Below are positions 8,093 through 15,471 of a stretch of DNA of 44,299 nt, piece after piece. Numbering within the stretch: position 1 is the first letter of the stretch; each line of letters starts with the position of its first letter. The notes under the pieces were generated by a model. That model was given only the letters and a program-made list of their open reading frames with translations, had not been told where the DNA came from and made no database searches. This DNA is from Variovorax paradoxus (GTDB lineage: Bacteria > Pseudomonadota > Gammaproteobacteria > Burkholderiales > Burkholderiaceae_C): contig NZ_JXQQ01000070.1 of assembly GCF_000834655.1 (NCBI RefSeq), positions 1-44,299 on the forward strand, in the 5' to 3' direction. Position numbers and translations under genes: made by a program.

Positions 8093-8368
8093 CTAGGCGT
8101 CGCCAGGTACCGTGGTTGCCCCGGCGTCGGGCGCGGGTCGCGGGCTGCGCTGCGGCATCCATTGCCGCACGAAGTGGTCCGCGCGCACCGTCGCTCGCTC
8201 GATCGCGGACTCCCACGACAGCTGCTGCGTGATCACGAGCGCGCACCGCGCAATGCCCAGGTGGCTCAGTTCCGCGAGCCCCGCATAAGTGCCGTGGGGC
8301 GTACGCGCGAGCTCGATCCAGCATGCCCAACCTTCCGGGACGTGGATATCGAGGCGCACTGTGTCCAT
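8093..8368 (-). CDS. Small conserved protein, 'VITQQL...HFxxW' family, copy 1
   Basis: A 91-residue protein with no signal or membrane segment and no recognised domain. It aligns without gaps to the protein at 26542-26772: both begin MD(T/A)xxLxIxxPExW, share ALVITQQLSWESAIERATVRADHF-type cores, and end near HF(V/I)xxW. The shared core is LVITQQL, then W, AI, R and HF. The predicted order is beta strands followed by one helix containing the invariant His-Phe, and this copy has an added Pro-rich tail. It lies upstream of and codirectional with the PLD gene (111-base gap). Function unknown. Confidence 0.72.
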   Translation of the reverse strand: MDTVRLDIHVPEGWACWIELARTPHGTYAGLAELSHLGIARCALVITQQLSWESAIERATVRADHFVRQWMPQRSPRPAPDAGATTVPGDA

Positions 8369-8636
8369 AGTCGTTTGACCATAAGCCTTTGTACCGCCGA
8401 TTCCAATAAGTGAATCCCTTAGTACTACCTCACGTGTTCATGGGATGCAAGGGTTTCGGAGGTAAGGCAGGCGGCCGGCTGCGTCGGCTCGGCGCATTCG
8501 TCAGACGTTGAGCATGCAGTCGCATGCGCCGGCAGCTTCGACCCTACGTGCGTGCAGGACGACCGGCTACATTCGGCGCACGGCAGACCTTTCACACTGC
8601 ACAGACAAACGGCAATCACAGAACAGGCCACGCATC

Positions 8637-9038
8637 ATGAAAAAACTCGCTCTCTTCGCAGTCCTCGGCCTCATGAGCGCCGTCCCCGCCATGGCACAGG
8701 GCGAATACAGCTACGAAAACGACCGCCGCTACTGCGCCAGCGGCCGCTCGGGCATGGACTTCAACTCCTGCATGCGGCAACTGCGCCACGACCGCGAACG
8801 CCAGGATCGCCGCGAGTACGAACGGCGCGAATACGAACAGCGCCGCGAGTACGAAGGCCGCCAGCGCTGGCAGGAGCCCGCACCGGTGTACGTGCCCGAG
8901 TACCAGCGGCAGCCGCAGTATCAGCAGGAGCGCCCGAAGCTCAGCGACATGCAGGAGCGCGCGCTCAACAACTGCAACCTGCTCGCACCCCGCGACCAGC
9001 CACGGTGCCGCGCGACGGTGATGTCGACGGTCCGCTAG
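8637..9038 (+). CDS. Exported Arg/Tyr/Glu-rich protein with LSDMQ...RCRATVMSTVR C-terminus
   Basis: A 133-residue secreted protein. MKKLALFAVLGLMSAVPAMA is a Sec signal with cleavage after AMA. The mature N-terminal part has two Cys (RYCASGRSGMDFNSCMRQL). Then comes a repeat-like charged coil (REYERREYEQRREYEGRQ), a Pro/Gln/Tyr linker, and the C-terminal motif LSDMQERALNNCNLLAPRD...RCRATVMSTVR, nearly the same as in the lipoprotein at 6048-6305. The start was chosen because it opens the signal peptide. Function unknown; periplasmic location is inferred. The 268-base gap on its left, shared with a divergent gene, must hold its promoter, but no clear -35/-10 pair was found. Confidence 0.82.
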   Translation: MKKLALFAVLGLMSAVPAMAQGEYSYENDRRYCASGRSGMDFNSCMRQLRHDRERQDRREYERREYEQRREYEGRQRWQEPAPVYVPEYQRQPQYQQERPKLSDMQERALNNCNLLAPRDQPRCRATVMSTVR

Positions 9039-9051
9039 TCGTTTCTTCCGC

Positions 9052-9071
9052 GCCGGCCCGCGCGGGCCGGC
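9052..9071. promoter_or_regulatory. Perfect 20-bp GC palindrome just before alkB
   Basis: GCCGGCCCGCGCGGGCCGGC is its own reverse complement. It begins 13 bases after the preceding stop and ends 7 bases before the alkB ATG, so it covers the place of a ribosome-binding site. As RNA it would form a very stable hairpin. It may reduce readthrough or translation. There is no T run, so it is not a standard terminator. Confidence 0.6.
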
Positions 9072-9078
9072 CTGCCGC

Positions 9079-9726
9079 ATGACGCTCGACCTGTTCGACG
9101 ACCCTCCCCGCAGTGCCCGCGAAGCGATCGGTCCCGGCGCCTTCGTCCTCCCCGGTTTCGCCCTGCCCTTTGCCGACGCGTTGCTCTCGGCAGTGAAGGC
9201 GGTCGCGCAAGACGCGCCCTTCCGCCACCTCGTCACCCCCGGTGGCTTCACGATGTCGGTCGCGCTCACCAACTGCGGCGCGCTCGGCTGGACCAGCGAC
9301 CGCCGCGGCTACCGCTACAGCGCCACCGACCCCGACTCCGGCAAGCCGTGGCCCGCCATGCCCGAGGCGTTCTCGCGCCTCGCCCGCGAGGCCGCTTCGG
9401 CCGCCGGCTTCGAGGGCTTCGCGCCCGATGCCTGCCTCGTCAACCGCTACGAACCCGGCGTGCGGCTCTCGCTGCATCAGGACAAGGACGAGCACGACTA
9501 CGGCGCGCCGATCGTCTCGGTCTCGCTCGGCATGCCGGCCGTGTTCCTGTTCGGCGGGCATGCGCGCGGCGACAAGGCCACTCGCATTCCTCTCGCGCAC
9601 GGCGATGTCGTGGTGTGGGGCGGCGAAGACCGTCTGCGCTACCACGGCGTGCTGCCGCTCAAGGACCAGCCGCATCCGGCGCTGGGCAGCCTGCGCATCA
9701 ACCTTACATTCCGCAAAGCCGGCTGA
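9079..9726 (+). CDS. alkB: DNA oxidative demethylase AlkB
   Basis: A 215-residue Fe(II)/2-oxoglutarate dioxygenase that removes methyl lesions such as 1-methyladenine and 3-methylcytosine from DNA or RNA. Iron ligands are visible as H133 and D135 in SLHQDKDEHD and H189 in RLRYHGVLP. The 2-oxoglutarate-binding Arg residues are in the C-terminal LRINLTFRKAG. The substrate-recognition region GYRYSATDPDSGKPWPAMP also matches AlkB. Length equals that of E. coli AlkB. No ada-like gene is nearby. The start lies 7 bases after a strong palindrome, with no good Shine-Dalgarno visible. Confidence 0.95.
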   Translation: MTLDLFDDPPRSAREAIGPGAFVLPGFALPFADALLSAVKAVAQDAPFRHLVTPGGFTMSVALTNCGALGWTSDRRGYRYSATDPDSGKPWPAMPEAFSRLAREAASAAGFEGFAPDACLVNRYEPGVRLSLHQDKDEHDYGAPIVSVSLGMPAVFLFGGHARGDKATRIPLAHGDVVVWGGEDRLRYHGVLPLKDQPHPALGSLRINLTFRKAG

Positions 9727-9732
9727 CCACGC

Positions 9733-11538
9733 ATGCAGAAGACGACCGAGACCAATGACCCCGGCAACGCGATCCGCGCGCTCTATGCCGCGCTCTGGCA
9801 CTTCGCGGCCGGCGCGCGCGGGCAATTGCTCGGCGCCACCGCGCTGCTCGCGTCGTCGCAGCTGATCCGCCTCACGCTTCCCTACCTCGCCGGCCAGGCG
9901 ATCAACGCGCTGCAGCGCAGCGACTTCGGCGGCGCGGGCCGCTGGATCGGCACGCTGGCCGCGGTGTATGTGGGCGCGTGGGCGCTGCACGGGCCGGGCC
10001 GCATCCTGGAGCGCAACGTGGGCCTCAAGGTGCGGGAGCGCCTGGCCGACGAGCTCTATGCGCGCATCGCAGCCGCACCGCTGGCCTGGCACGACGGCCA
10101 CCATTCGGGCGAGCTGCAGCACCGCGTGCACCAGGCCAGCCGCGCGCTCGCGGACTTCGCGCAGAACCAGTTCATCTGGCTCACCAACGCGGTCAACTTC
10201 GTCGGGCCGCTGGTGGCGCTGGCGCTGCTGTCGCGCACGAGCGGGGTGACTGCCCTCGCGGGCTATGTGCTGATCGGCCTGGTGATCGTGCGCATCGACC
10301 GCGCGCTCATGAAGCTCGCGCGCGCCGAGAACGACGCCGACCGGCGCTATGTGTCCGCGTTGCTCGACTTCCTGGGCAACGCATCGACGGTGATCGGCCT
10401 GCGGCTGCAGGGCGCGTCACGCCTCTTGCTGCGCCGTCGCATGGCGGCGATTTCGCTGCCGCTCAAGCGCACCGTGGTGCTGAACGAAGGCAAGTGGTTC
10501 GCGGTCGACCTGATGGGGCTGGCGCTCACCTGGGGCCTCGTCGTGATCTACGTGTGGCAGGCGCGCACGCCGGGCCAGGCGGTGATGCTGGGCGCGGTAT
10601 TCATGATCTACCAGTACGCGCAGCAGGCGGCCGGCGTGGTGACCTCGGTGGCCGCTAACTTCAGCTTCTTCGCGCGCATGCACACCGACTACTCCAGCGC
10701 CGAGCCGATCTGGCAGGCGCCTTCGGGCGACGTGCTGGCCACCGCACCCGAGCAGGTGCCCGAGCGCGAGCGCATCGACGCCGGTGCGACATGGGCCCAG
10801 CTCGGCGTCGACGCGCTCCAGTGGAGGTACGCGCCGCGCGGCGAACCCGTCGCCGATGCCAACGAGCCGCCGCGCAGCGGATTGCACGACGTCGCCCTCA
10901 CCCTGCGCCGCGGCCAGCGCGTGGCCCTCGTCGGCCCGAGCGGCGGCGGCAAGAGCACGCTGCTGCGCGTGCTCGCGGGCCTCTACGCGCCGAATGCCGG
11001 CACGCTCATGCTCGACGGACAGCCGGTCGACTGGCCGCAGTTGCGTCGCCTTGCCACGCTGATCCCGCAGGAGACCGAACTCTTCGAGGCCAGCGTGCGC
11101 GAGAACCTCGCCTTTGGTCAGCCGGCGGACGATGCGCGCCTGCTCGCCGCGCTGCACACCAGCACCTTCGACGAAGTGCTCAAGGCCAACCACGGCGACC
11201 TCGACACGGCCGTGTCGGAGCGCGGCTTCAATCTCTCGGGCGGACAGCGCCAGCGCCTGTGCCTCGCGCGCGGCGTGCTCGCGGCCGAAGGAAGCTCGCT
11301 GCTGCTGCTCGACGAACCCACGAGCGCGCTCGACGCCAATACCGAGGCGCGCGTGCTCGAGCGCATCGCCAATGCGTTCCCCAACGCCTGCGTGATCGCG
11401 TCGATCCACCGCCTGAGCCTGCTCGAGCGTTTCGACACCGTGCTGCTGATGGAAGCCGGCCATGTGCTCGACCACGGGCCGCGCGACGAAGTGCTCGCGC
11501 GCCAGCCGCTGCTGCAGCGCATGACTGCGCCGGCCTGA
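9733..11538 (+). CDS. ABC exporter half-transporter (fused membrane and ATPase domains)
   Basis: A 601-residue ABC transporter with an N-terminal six-helix exporter domain (residues ~30-320) and a C-terminal ATPase. Walker A is GPSGGGKST (about 401-409), the signature is LSGGQ (about 501), and Walker B is LLLLDEP (about 522-529), followed by the switch His in SIHR. It should work as a homodimer, pumping a lipid, drug or peptide across the inner membrane; the substrate cannot be read from the sequence. There is no peptidase domain. It begins 6 bases after alkB, so the two are probably co-transcribed. The 3' end is 7 bases from the convergent monooxygenase stop. Confidence 0.9.
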   Translation: MQKTTETNDPGNAIRALYAALWHFAAGARGQLLGATALLASSQLIRLTLPYLAGQAINALQRSDFGGAGRWIGTLAAVYVGAWALHGPGRILERNVGLKVRERLADELYARIAAAPLAWHDGHHSGELQHRVHQASRALADFAQNQFIWLTNAVNFVGPLVALALLSRTSGVTALAGYVLIGLVIVRIDRALMKLARAENDADRRYVSALLDFLGNASTVIGLRLQGASRLLLRRRMAAISLPLKRTVVLNEGKWFAVDLMGLALTWGLVVIYVWQARTPGQAVMLGAVFMIYQYAQQAAGVVTSVAANFSFFARMHTDYSSAEPIWQAPSGDVLATAPEQVPERERIDAGATWAQLGVDALQWRYAPRGEPVADANEPPRSGLHDVALTLRRGQRVALVGPSGGGKSTLLRVLAGLYAPNAGTLMLDGQPVDWPQLRRLATLIPQETELFEASVRENLAFGQPADDARLLAALHTSTFDEVLKANHGDLDTAVSERGFNLSGGQRQRLCLARGVLAAEGSSLLLLDEPTSALDANTEARVLERIANAFPNACVIASIHRLSLLERFDTVLLMEAGHVLDHGPRDEVLARQPLLQRMTAPA

Positions 11539-11545
11539 GCTGGAG

Positions 11546-13015
11546 CTACCCCGCGGAAGGCGGTCCGAACCAGGTGGTCAGTGCCTCGGCCAGCCCCTGC
11601 TGCGCCGAATCGCCCACCCATGCCACATGGCCGTCTGGCCGAATCAGTACGGCAGCGGGCGCCTCGACTTCTCCGATGGCCGGCAGCTCCCACGCGCCTT
11701 CGGACCGGCCATCGACCTGACGGACCCGGTCCGCCCACGGCGCGATGTCGAAGCCGCCGGGTTCGCCGAGGTTGAGCAGCACCGGCCGCGCCGCATGCAG
11801 CAATGCGAAGACCCGCAGCGGCCCCTCGGCAGTGACGAGATCGAGATCGGGCATCCGCCGCCCGAGCAGCGGGTGCCCCTCGCCCAGGTCGTAGCGAATG
11901 CCCAGGCCCGACATGTCCGCGACCAGCCGCTTGCGCGGTTCGTCCATCGCGAACAGTTCGGCGAGCGTCTCGTCCAGTGCCTTGGTGCGGTCGTCGGTGC
12001 GGCGCAGCGCGACATTCGCCATCGTGTGGCGAAGCACGCGCGCGGCCACCGGGTGGCGTTCGGCGTGGTACGTGTCGAGCAGGCTGTCAGCCGATGTGCC
12101 CTTGACCACCTGCGCGAGCTTCCACCCCAGGTTCACCGCATCCTGCACCCCGAGGTTCAGGCCCTGCCCGCCGATCGGCGGATGCACGTGCGCCGCGTCG
12201 CCGGCCAGCAGCACGCGGCGGTCGCGATACGCATCCGCCTGGCGCGTCATGTCGGTGAAGCGCGAGATCCAGGTGGGGCTGTGCGCGCCGAAGTCGGTGC
12301 CATAGACAGCGACCAGCGCCTCGCGCGCATCGTGCAGCGTGGGGTGGGCGTCGCGCTGCAGTTGCCGATCGGTCAGCACCACGCGCGCCAGGGCCTTCTC
12401 GGTGTTCTCGGCCTTGCCGATCGCATGGATGCCGAAGGCGTTCTCGTGAAAGCCCCACTTCGGCTCCTCCGTCATCGCGACCTCGGCCATCAGCCAGCTC
12501 GTGGTCGGCTCCCATCCGGGAAAGCCGATGCCGGCCGTCTTGCGCACGAGGCTGCGGCCGCCGTCGCATCCGACCAGGTATGCGGCTCGCAGTTGCCGGC
12601 CGTCGGAGAGCACGACATCGACGCCCGAGCCGTCCTGCGCGAAGGCCGTCACCTCGCATCCGCGATGGACCGTCACGCCCAGTTCGCCGACCCAGCCGGC
12701 CAGCAGGCGCTCGGTGTGGCGCTGCCACAGCGCGAGGCTGCAGTTGTGGCGCGAAGGAAAGTCGCCGATGTCCATCGCCGTGCGGAAATGCACGGCGCGG
12801 TGCACCTGCCCCAGCGCGAGAAAGCGCTCGACGATGCCGCGCTGGTCGAGCACCTCGAGCGTGCGGGCATGCAGGCCGCCCGCGCGCGACCCGTCGACCT
12901 CCTGGTTCTCGCGCCGCTCGACGATGGCCACGTCGATGCCCGCGAGCGCCAGTTCGCCTGCCAGCATCAGCCCGGTCGGGCCGCCGCCGGCGATCAACAC
13001 CGCGTGCGCGCTCAT
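11546..13015 (-). CDS. FAD-dependent aromatic monooxygenase (PHBH / rifampicin-monooxygenase type)
   Basis: A 489-residue class A flavoprotein hydroxylase. Motifs in order are the N-terminal FAD-binding GGGPTGLMLAGELA, the DG motif in VGCDGGRSLVRK, and the GD motif LLAGDAAHVHPPIGGQGLN. A C-terminal thioredoxin-like segment ends with VLIRPDGHVAWVGD, as in phenol-hydroxylase-like and polyketide or rifampicin monooxygenases. It would hydroxylate a phenolic substrate with NAD(P)H and O2. The start MSAHAVLIAGG at 13015 follows GGAG at 7 bases; an in-frame ATG at 13039 is possible. The 242-base gap to the LacI gene contains a CCGGGGC/GCCCCGG hairpin (13120-13143) in the leader. Confidence 0.9.
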   Translation of the reverse strand: MSAHAVLIAGGGPTGLMLAGELALAGIDVAIVERRENQEVDGSRAGGLHARTLEVLDQRGIVERFLALGQVHRAVHFRTAMDIGDFPSRHNCSLALWQRHTERLLAGWVGELGVTVHRGCEVTAFAQDGSGVDVVLSDGRQLRAAYLVGCDGGRSLVRKTAGIGFPGWEPTTSWLMAEVAMTEEPKWGFHENAFGIHAIGKAENTEKALARVVLTDRQLQRDAHPTLHDAREALVAVYGTDFGAHSPTWISRFTDMTRQADAYRDRRVLLAGDAAHVHPPIGGQGLNLGVQDAVNLGWKLAQVVKGTSADSLLDTYHAERHPVAARVLRHTMANVALRRTDDRTKALDETLAELFAMDEPRKRLVADMSGLGIRYDLGEGHPLLGRRMPDLDLVTAEGPLRVFALLHAARPVLLNLGEPGGFDIAPWADRVRQVDGRSEGAWELPAIGEVEAPAAVLIRPDGHVAWVGDSAQQGLAEALTTWFGPPSAG

Positions 13016-13257
13016 TGCCGCGCTCCGATCCGCGGCCATTGCACAGACAAAAACAAATGCATTCAGTGACTCCGATTTCCGCCGACTCCGGCAAGGGCCG
13101 GCGATTCTGAAGTACACCCCCGGGGCTTCTGCAAGGGCCCCGGTCAGTTATATTCTGGAAGTGCCAGGAGACGGGTACGGCCCTCGCGGCCCGCGACGTT
13201 TCCACCAGGCTCTCCCCCGCAAGATCACTCTCGGAAGACCCACGCCAAGGACCCGCG

Positions 13258-14313
13258 CTACGGCAGGTTCTCGCGAAAGATCACCTGGCTGCGCGTCGTC
13301 TCCACGCCGCTCAGCGCCTCGCGCTTGTCGCGCAGGTTGGTGAAGATGCGCACGCAGCTCATCAGCGTGGTGTGCGGGCTCTGCGTGATCACCGCGTCCA
13401 TGCTGCCGTCGATCAGCAATGCGCGCGTGTCGGGCGTGAGGCCGTGGCCGATGAAGACCACCTTCTGCTCGCGCCCCGCTTCCTTCAGCGCGCGCGCCAC
13501 GCCGTCCGATGCCCCGCCGATGTTGTAGATGCCGCCCATGTCGGGGTATTGCTCCAGCAGGGCGCGCGTCTGGCGGTAGTTCTTGCCCGCGTCGTCCTGG
13601 CCTTCGCGCAGGCCGACCACCTCGAGCCGCGGGAACATCTCGTCGATGACGTGCAGGAAGCCGGCCTCGCGCTCCTCATGCGCCTTGTAGCTGAGGCTGC
13701 CCGCGATGAGCGCGACCTTCGCCGCGCGCGCGCCGATGAAGCGGCCGATGAGGTAGCCCGCCGTGCGCCCGGCCGCGCGGTTGTCCAGCCCCACGAACGC
13801 GGCGCGCTCGGAGTTCGACAGGTCCGAGATCAGCGTGACCACCGGCAGCCCGCGCGCTGCCAGCGCAGCCACCGCTTCACGTACCGCCGGATGTTCGAGC
13901 GCCATCATCGCGATGCCATCGCAGCGCTGGCCGTGCTTGCGCAACGCGTCCGCCAGCTCATGGGGATTGAAGCTCTCGATGAACACCGTGCGGCACTGCA
14001 CGTTGAACGGCGCCCAGTGCTCCTGCGAGTAACCCACCATGTCGCCCAGCATGCGGATGAAGCGGTTGGTGCCCGCGGGCAGCAGGAACACGAGCCGCAG
14101 CGGCGGCGGCGTCAGCGCCGCATAGAGTTCGGGCCCCGGCAGGTAGTCGAGTTCGCCCGCGGCCTTGAGCACGCGCTGCACCGTGGCATCGCGCACGCCG
14201 GGCCGCCGGTTGAGCACGCGATCGACCGTGGCGGTGGAGACCTGCGCCGCGCGGGCGATGTCCACCACGCGTGCGCGCCGTGCATCGGAAGGAGGTGAAG
14301 GGTTATCCCGCAT
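13258..14313 (-). CDS. LacI family transcriptional regulator of the adjacent acid-sugar operon
   Basis: A 351-residue repressor-type protein. Residues ~15-60 hold the LacI helix-turn-helix and hinge (VVDIARAAQVSTATVDRVLN, then GVRDATVQRVLKAAGELDYLP). The rest is a periplasmic-binding-protein-like sensor domain (LRLVFLLPAGTNRF, VVTLISDLSNSERAAFVGLDN, GGIYNIGGASDGVARAL). The effector is unknown, probably a sugar acid or its phosphate. It is divergent from the TRAP/RLP/kinase operon with a 123-base intergenic region holding two GATGCATC palindromes, which are its likely operators. This arrangement strongly suggests it controls that operon and perhaps itself. Confidence 0.92.
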   Translation of the reverse strand: MRDNPSPPSDARRARVVDIARAAQVSTATVDRVLNRRPGVRDATVQRVLKAAGELDYLPGPELYAALTPPPLRLVFLLPAGTNRFIRMLGDMVGYSQEHWAPFNVQCRTVFIESFNPHELADALRKHGQRCDGIAMMALEHPAVREAVAALAARGLPVVTLISDLSNSERAAFVGLDNRAAGRTAGYLIGRFIGARAAKVALIAGSLSYKAHEEREAGFLHVIDEMFPRLEVVGLREGQDDAGKNYRQTRALLEQYPDMGGIYNIGGASDGVARALKEAGREQKVVFIGHGLTPDTRALLIDGSMDAVITQSPHTTLMSCVRIFTNLRDKREALSGVETTRSQVIFRENLP

Positions 14314-14349
14314 ACATCAAAAACCATCAGAACCAAGTTTGACCCGGAT

Positions 14350-14357
14350 GATGCATC
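14350..14357. promoter_or_regulatory. Candidate LacI operator 1 (GATGCATC palindrome)
   Basis: Within GGATGATGCATCC the core GATGCATC is a perfect palindrome. A second copy lies 38 bases downstream (14388-14395), close to four helical turns, so both would face the same side of the DNA. It sits in the divergent regulator/TRAP promoter region. Confidence 0.5.
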
Positions 14358-14385
14358 CTTTTATCTTCGCTGTGGCCCGAATCCA

Positions 14386-14397
14386 CTGATGCATCAG
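14386..14397. promoter_or_regulatory. Candidate LacI operator 2 (CTGATGCATCAG palindrome)
   Basis: A perfect 12-bp palindrome containing the same GATGCATC core as operator 1, 39 bases before the dctP start. A further half-site-like TTGCATCAA follows at 14399-14407. Symmetry, repetition and place fit binding by the divergently encoded LacI protein. Confidence 0.6.
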
Positions 14398-14436
14398 ATT
14401 GCATCAACCGCATTCCGAAGATCCTGGAGACAAAAC

Positions 14437-15465
14437 ATGAACTCGCTGACCCGCCCGAATCGCAGAGATGCCCTGCGCACCCTTTCCGCCTTCCCCGCCG
14501 CCGGCATCGTGTCGGCCGTGCCGCGCATCGCGCGCGCCGCGGAGTTTTCGTACAAGTACGGCAACAACCTGCCGCTGAGCCACCCGCTGAACATCCGCGC
14601 GCAGGAAGCCGCGGACCGCATCGCCAAGGAAACCAAGGGCCGGGTCGAGATCAAGATCTTCCCGAACAACCAGCTGGGCGGCGACACCGACATGCTCGCG
14701 CAGGTGCGCTCGGGCGGCATCGAGTTCTTCACGCCTTCGGCGCTCGTCATCGCCACGCTCGTGCCGGTGGCGGCCATCAATGCGGTGGGCTTCGCGTTCA
14801 GCGACTACAACCAGGTCTGGGCCGCGATGGACGGCAAGCTCGGCGCGCACGTGCGCGGCGCCATCGCCAAGTCGCGCCTCTACGCCTTCGAGAAGATGTG
14901 GGACAACGGCTTCCGCCAGACCACCAGCAGCAAGGCGGCCGTCACGAATGCGAAAGACATGGACGGGCTGAAGATCCGCGTGCCGGTGAGCCCGCTCTCG
15001 ATCTCGATGTTCAAGGGCCTGGGCGCCGCGCCCGCGAGCCTGCAGTTCAGCGAGGTGTACTCGGCCCTGCAGACCAAGATCGTCGATGCGCAGGAGAACC
15101 CGCTGCCCATCATCCAGGTCGCCAAGCTCTTCGAAGTGCAGAAGTTCTGCTCGCTCACCAACCACATCTGGGACGGCTACTGGTTCATCGCCAACGGCCG
15201 CGCGTGGGACGCCTTGCCCGACGACCTGAAGACCATCGTCGCGCGCGCCATCAACGACGCGGGCATGCAGCAGCGCGAAGACATCAAGAAGCTCAACGAA
15301 TCGGTGGTCGGCGACCTGCAGGCCAAGGGCCTCACCATCAACCGCCCCACGGCCGACACCTTCCGCGCCAAGCTGCGCGAATCGGGCTTCTACGGCGAGT
15401 GGAAGGGCCGCTTCGGCCCCGAGGCGTGGGCGCTGCTCGAAGGCGCCGTCGGCAAGCTGGCCTGA
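14437..15465 (+). CDS. dctP: TRAP transporter solute-binding protein (DctP family)
   Basis: A 342-residue periplasmic receptor. The N-terminus NRRDALRTLSAFPAAG has a twin-arginine look and ends near ARAAEF. The mature protein shows DctP-family features: YKYGNNLPLSHPLNIRAQEA, IKIFPNNQLGGDTDML, a substrate-contact Arg region in GLKIRVPVSPLS, and the ENPLPIIQVAKLFEVQKF block. TRAP receptors usually bind carboxylates, including sugar acids, which fits the downstream kinase and RLP. The ATG at 14437 follows GGAGA at good distance; an earlier ATG at 14389 lies inside the operator and is rejected. The stop is 6 bases before the permease gene. Confidence 0.93.
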   Translation: MNSLTRPNRRDALRTLSAFPAAGIVSAVPRIARAAEFSYKYGNNLPLSHPLNIRAQEAADRIAKETKGRVEIKIFPNNQLGGDTDMLAQVRSGGIEFFTPSALVIATLVPVAAINAVGFAFSDYNQVWAAMDGKLGAHVRGAIAKSRLYAFEKMWDNGFRQTTSSKAAVTNAKDMDGLKIRVPVSPLSISMFKGLGAAPASLQFSEVYSALQTKIVDAQENPLPIIQVAKLFEVQKFCSLTNHIWDGYWFIANGRAWDALPDDLKTIVARAINDAGMQQREDIKKLNESVVGDLQAKGLTINRPTADTFRAKLRESGFYGEWKGRFGPEAWALLEGAVGKLA

Positions 15466-15471
15466 GCGTCC

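Noticed and set aside
13120..13143. CCGGGGC/GCCCCGG hairpin in the monooxygenase leader
   Set aside because: No T run and no repeat elsewhere; in DNA of this GC content such stems occur by chance.
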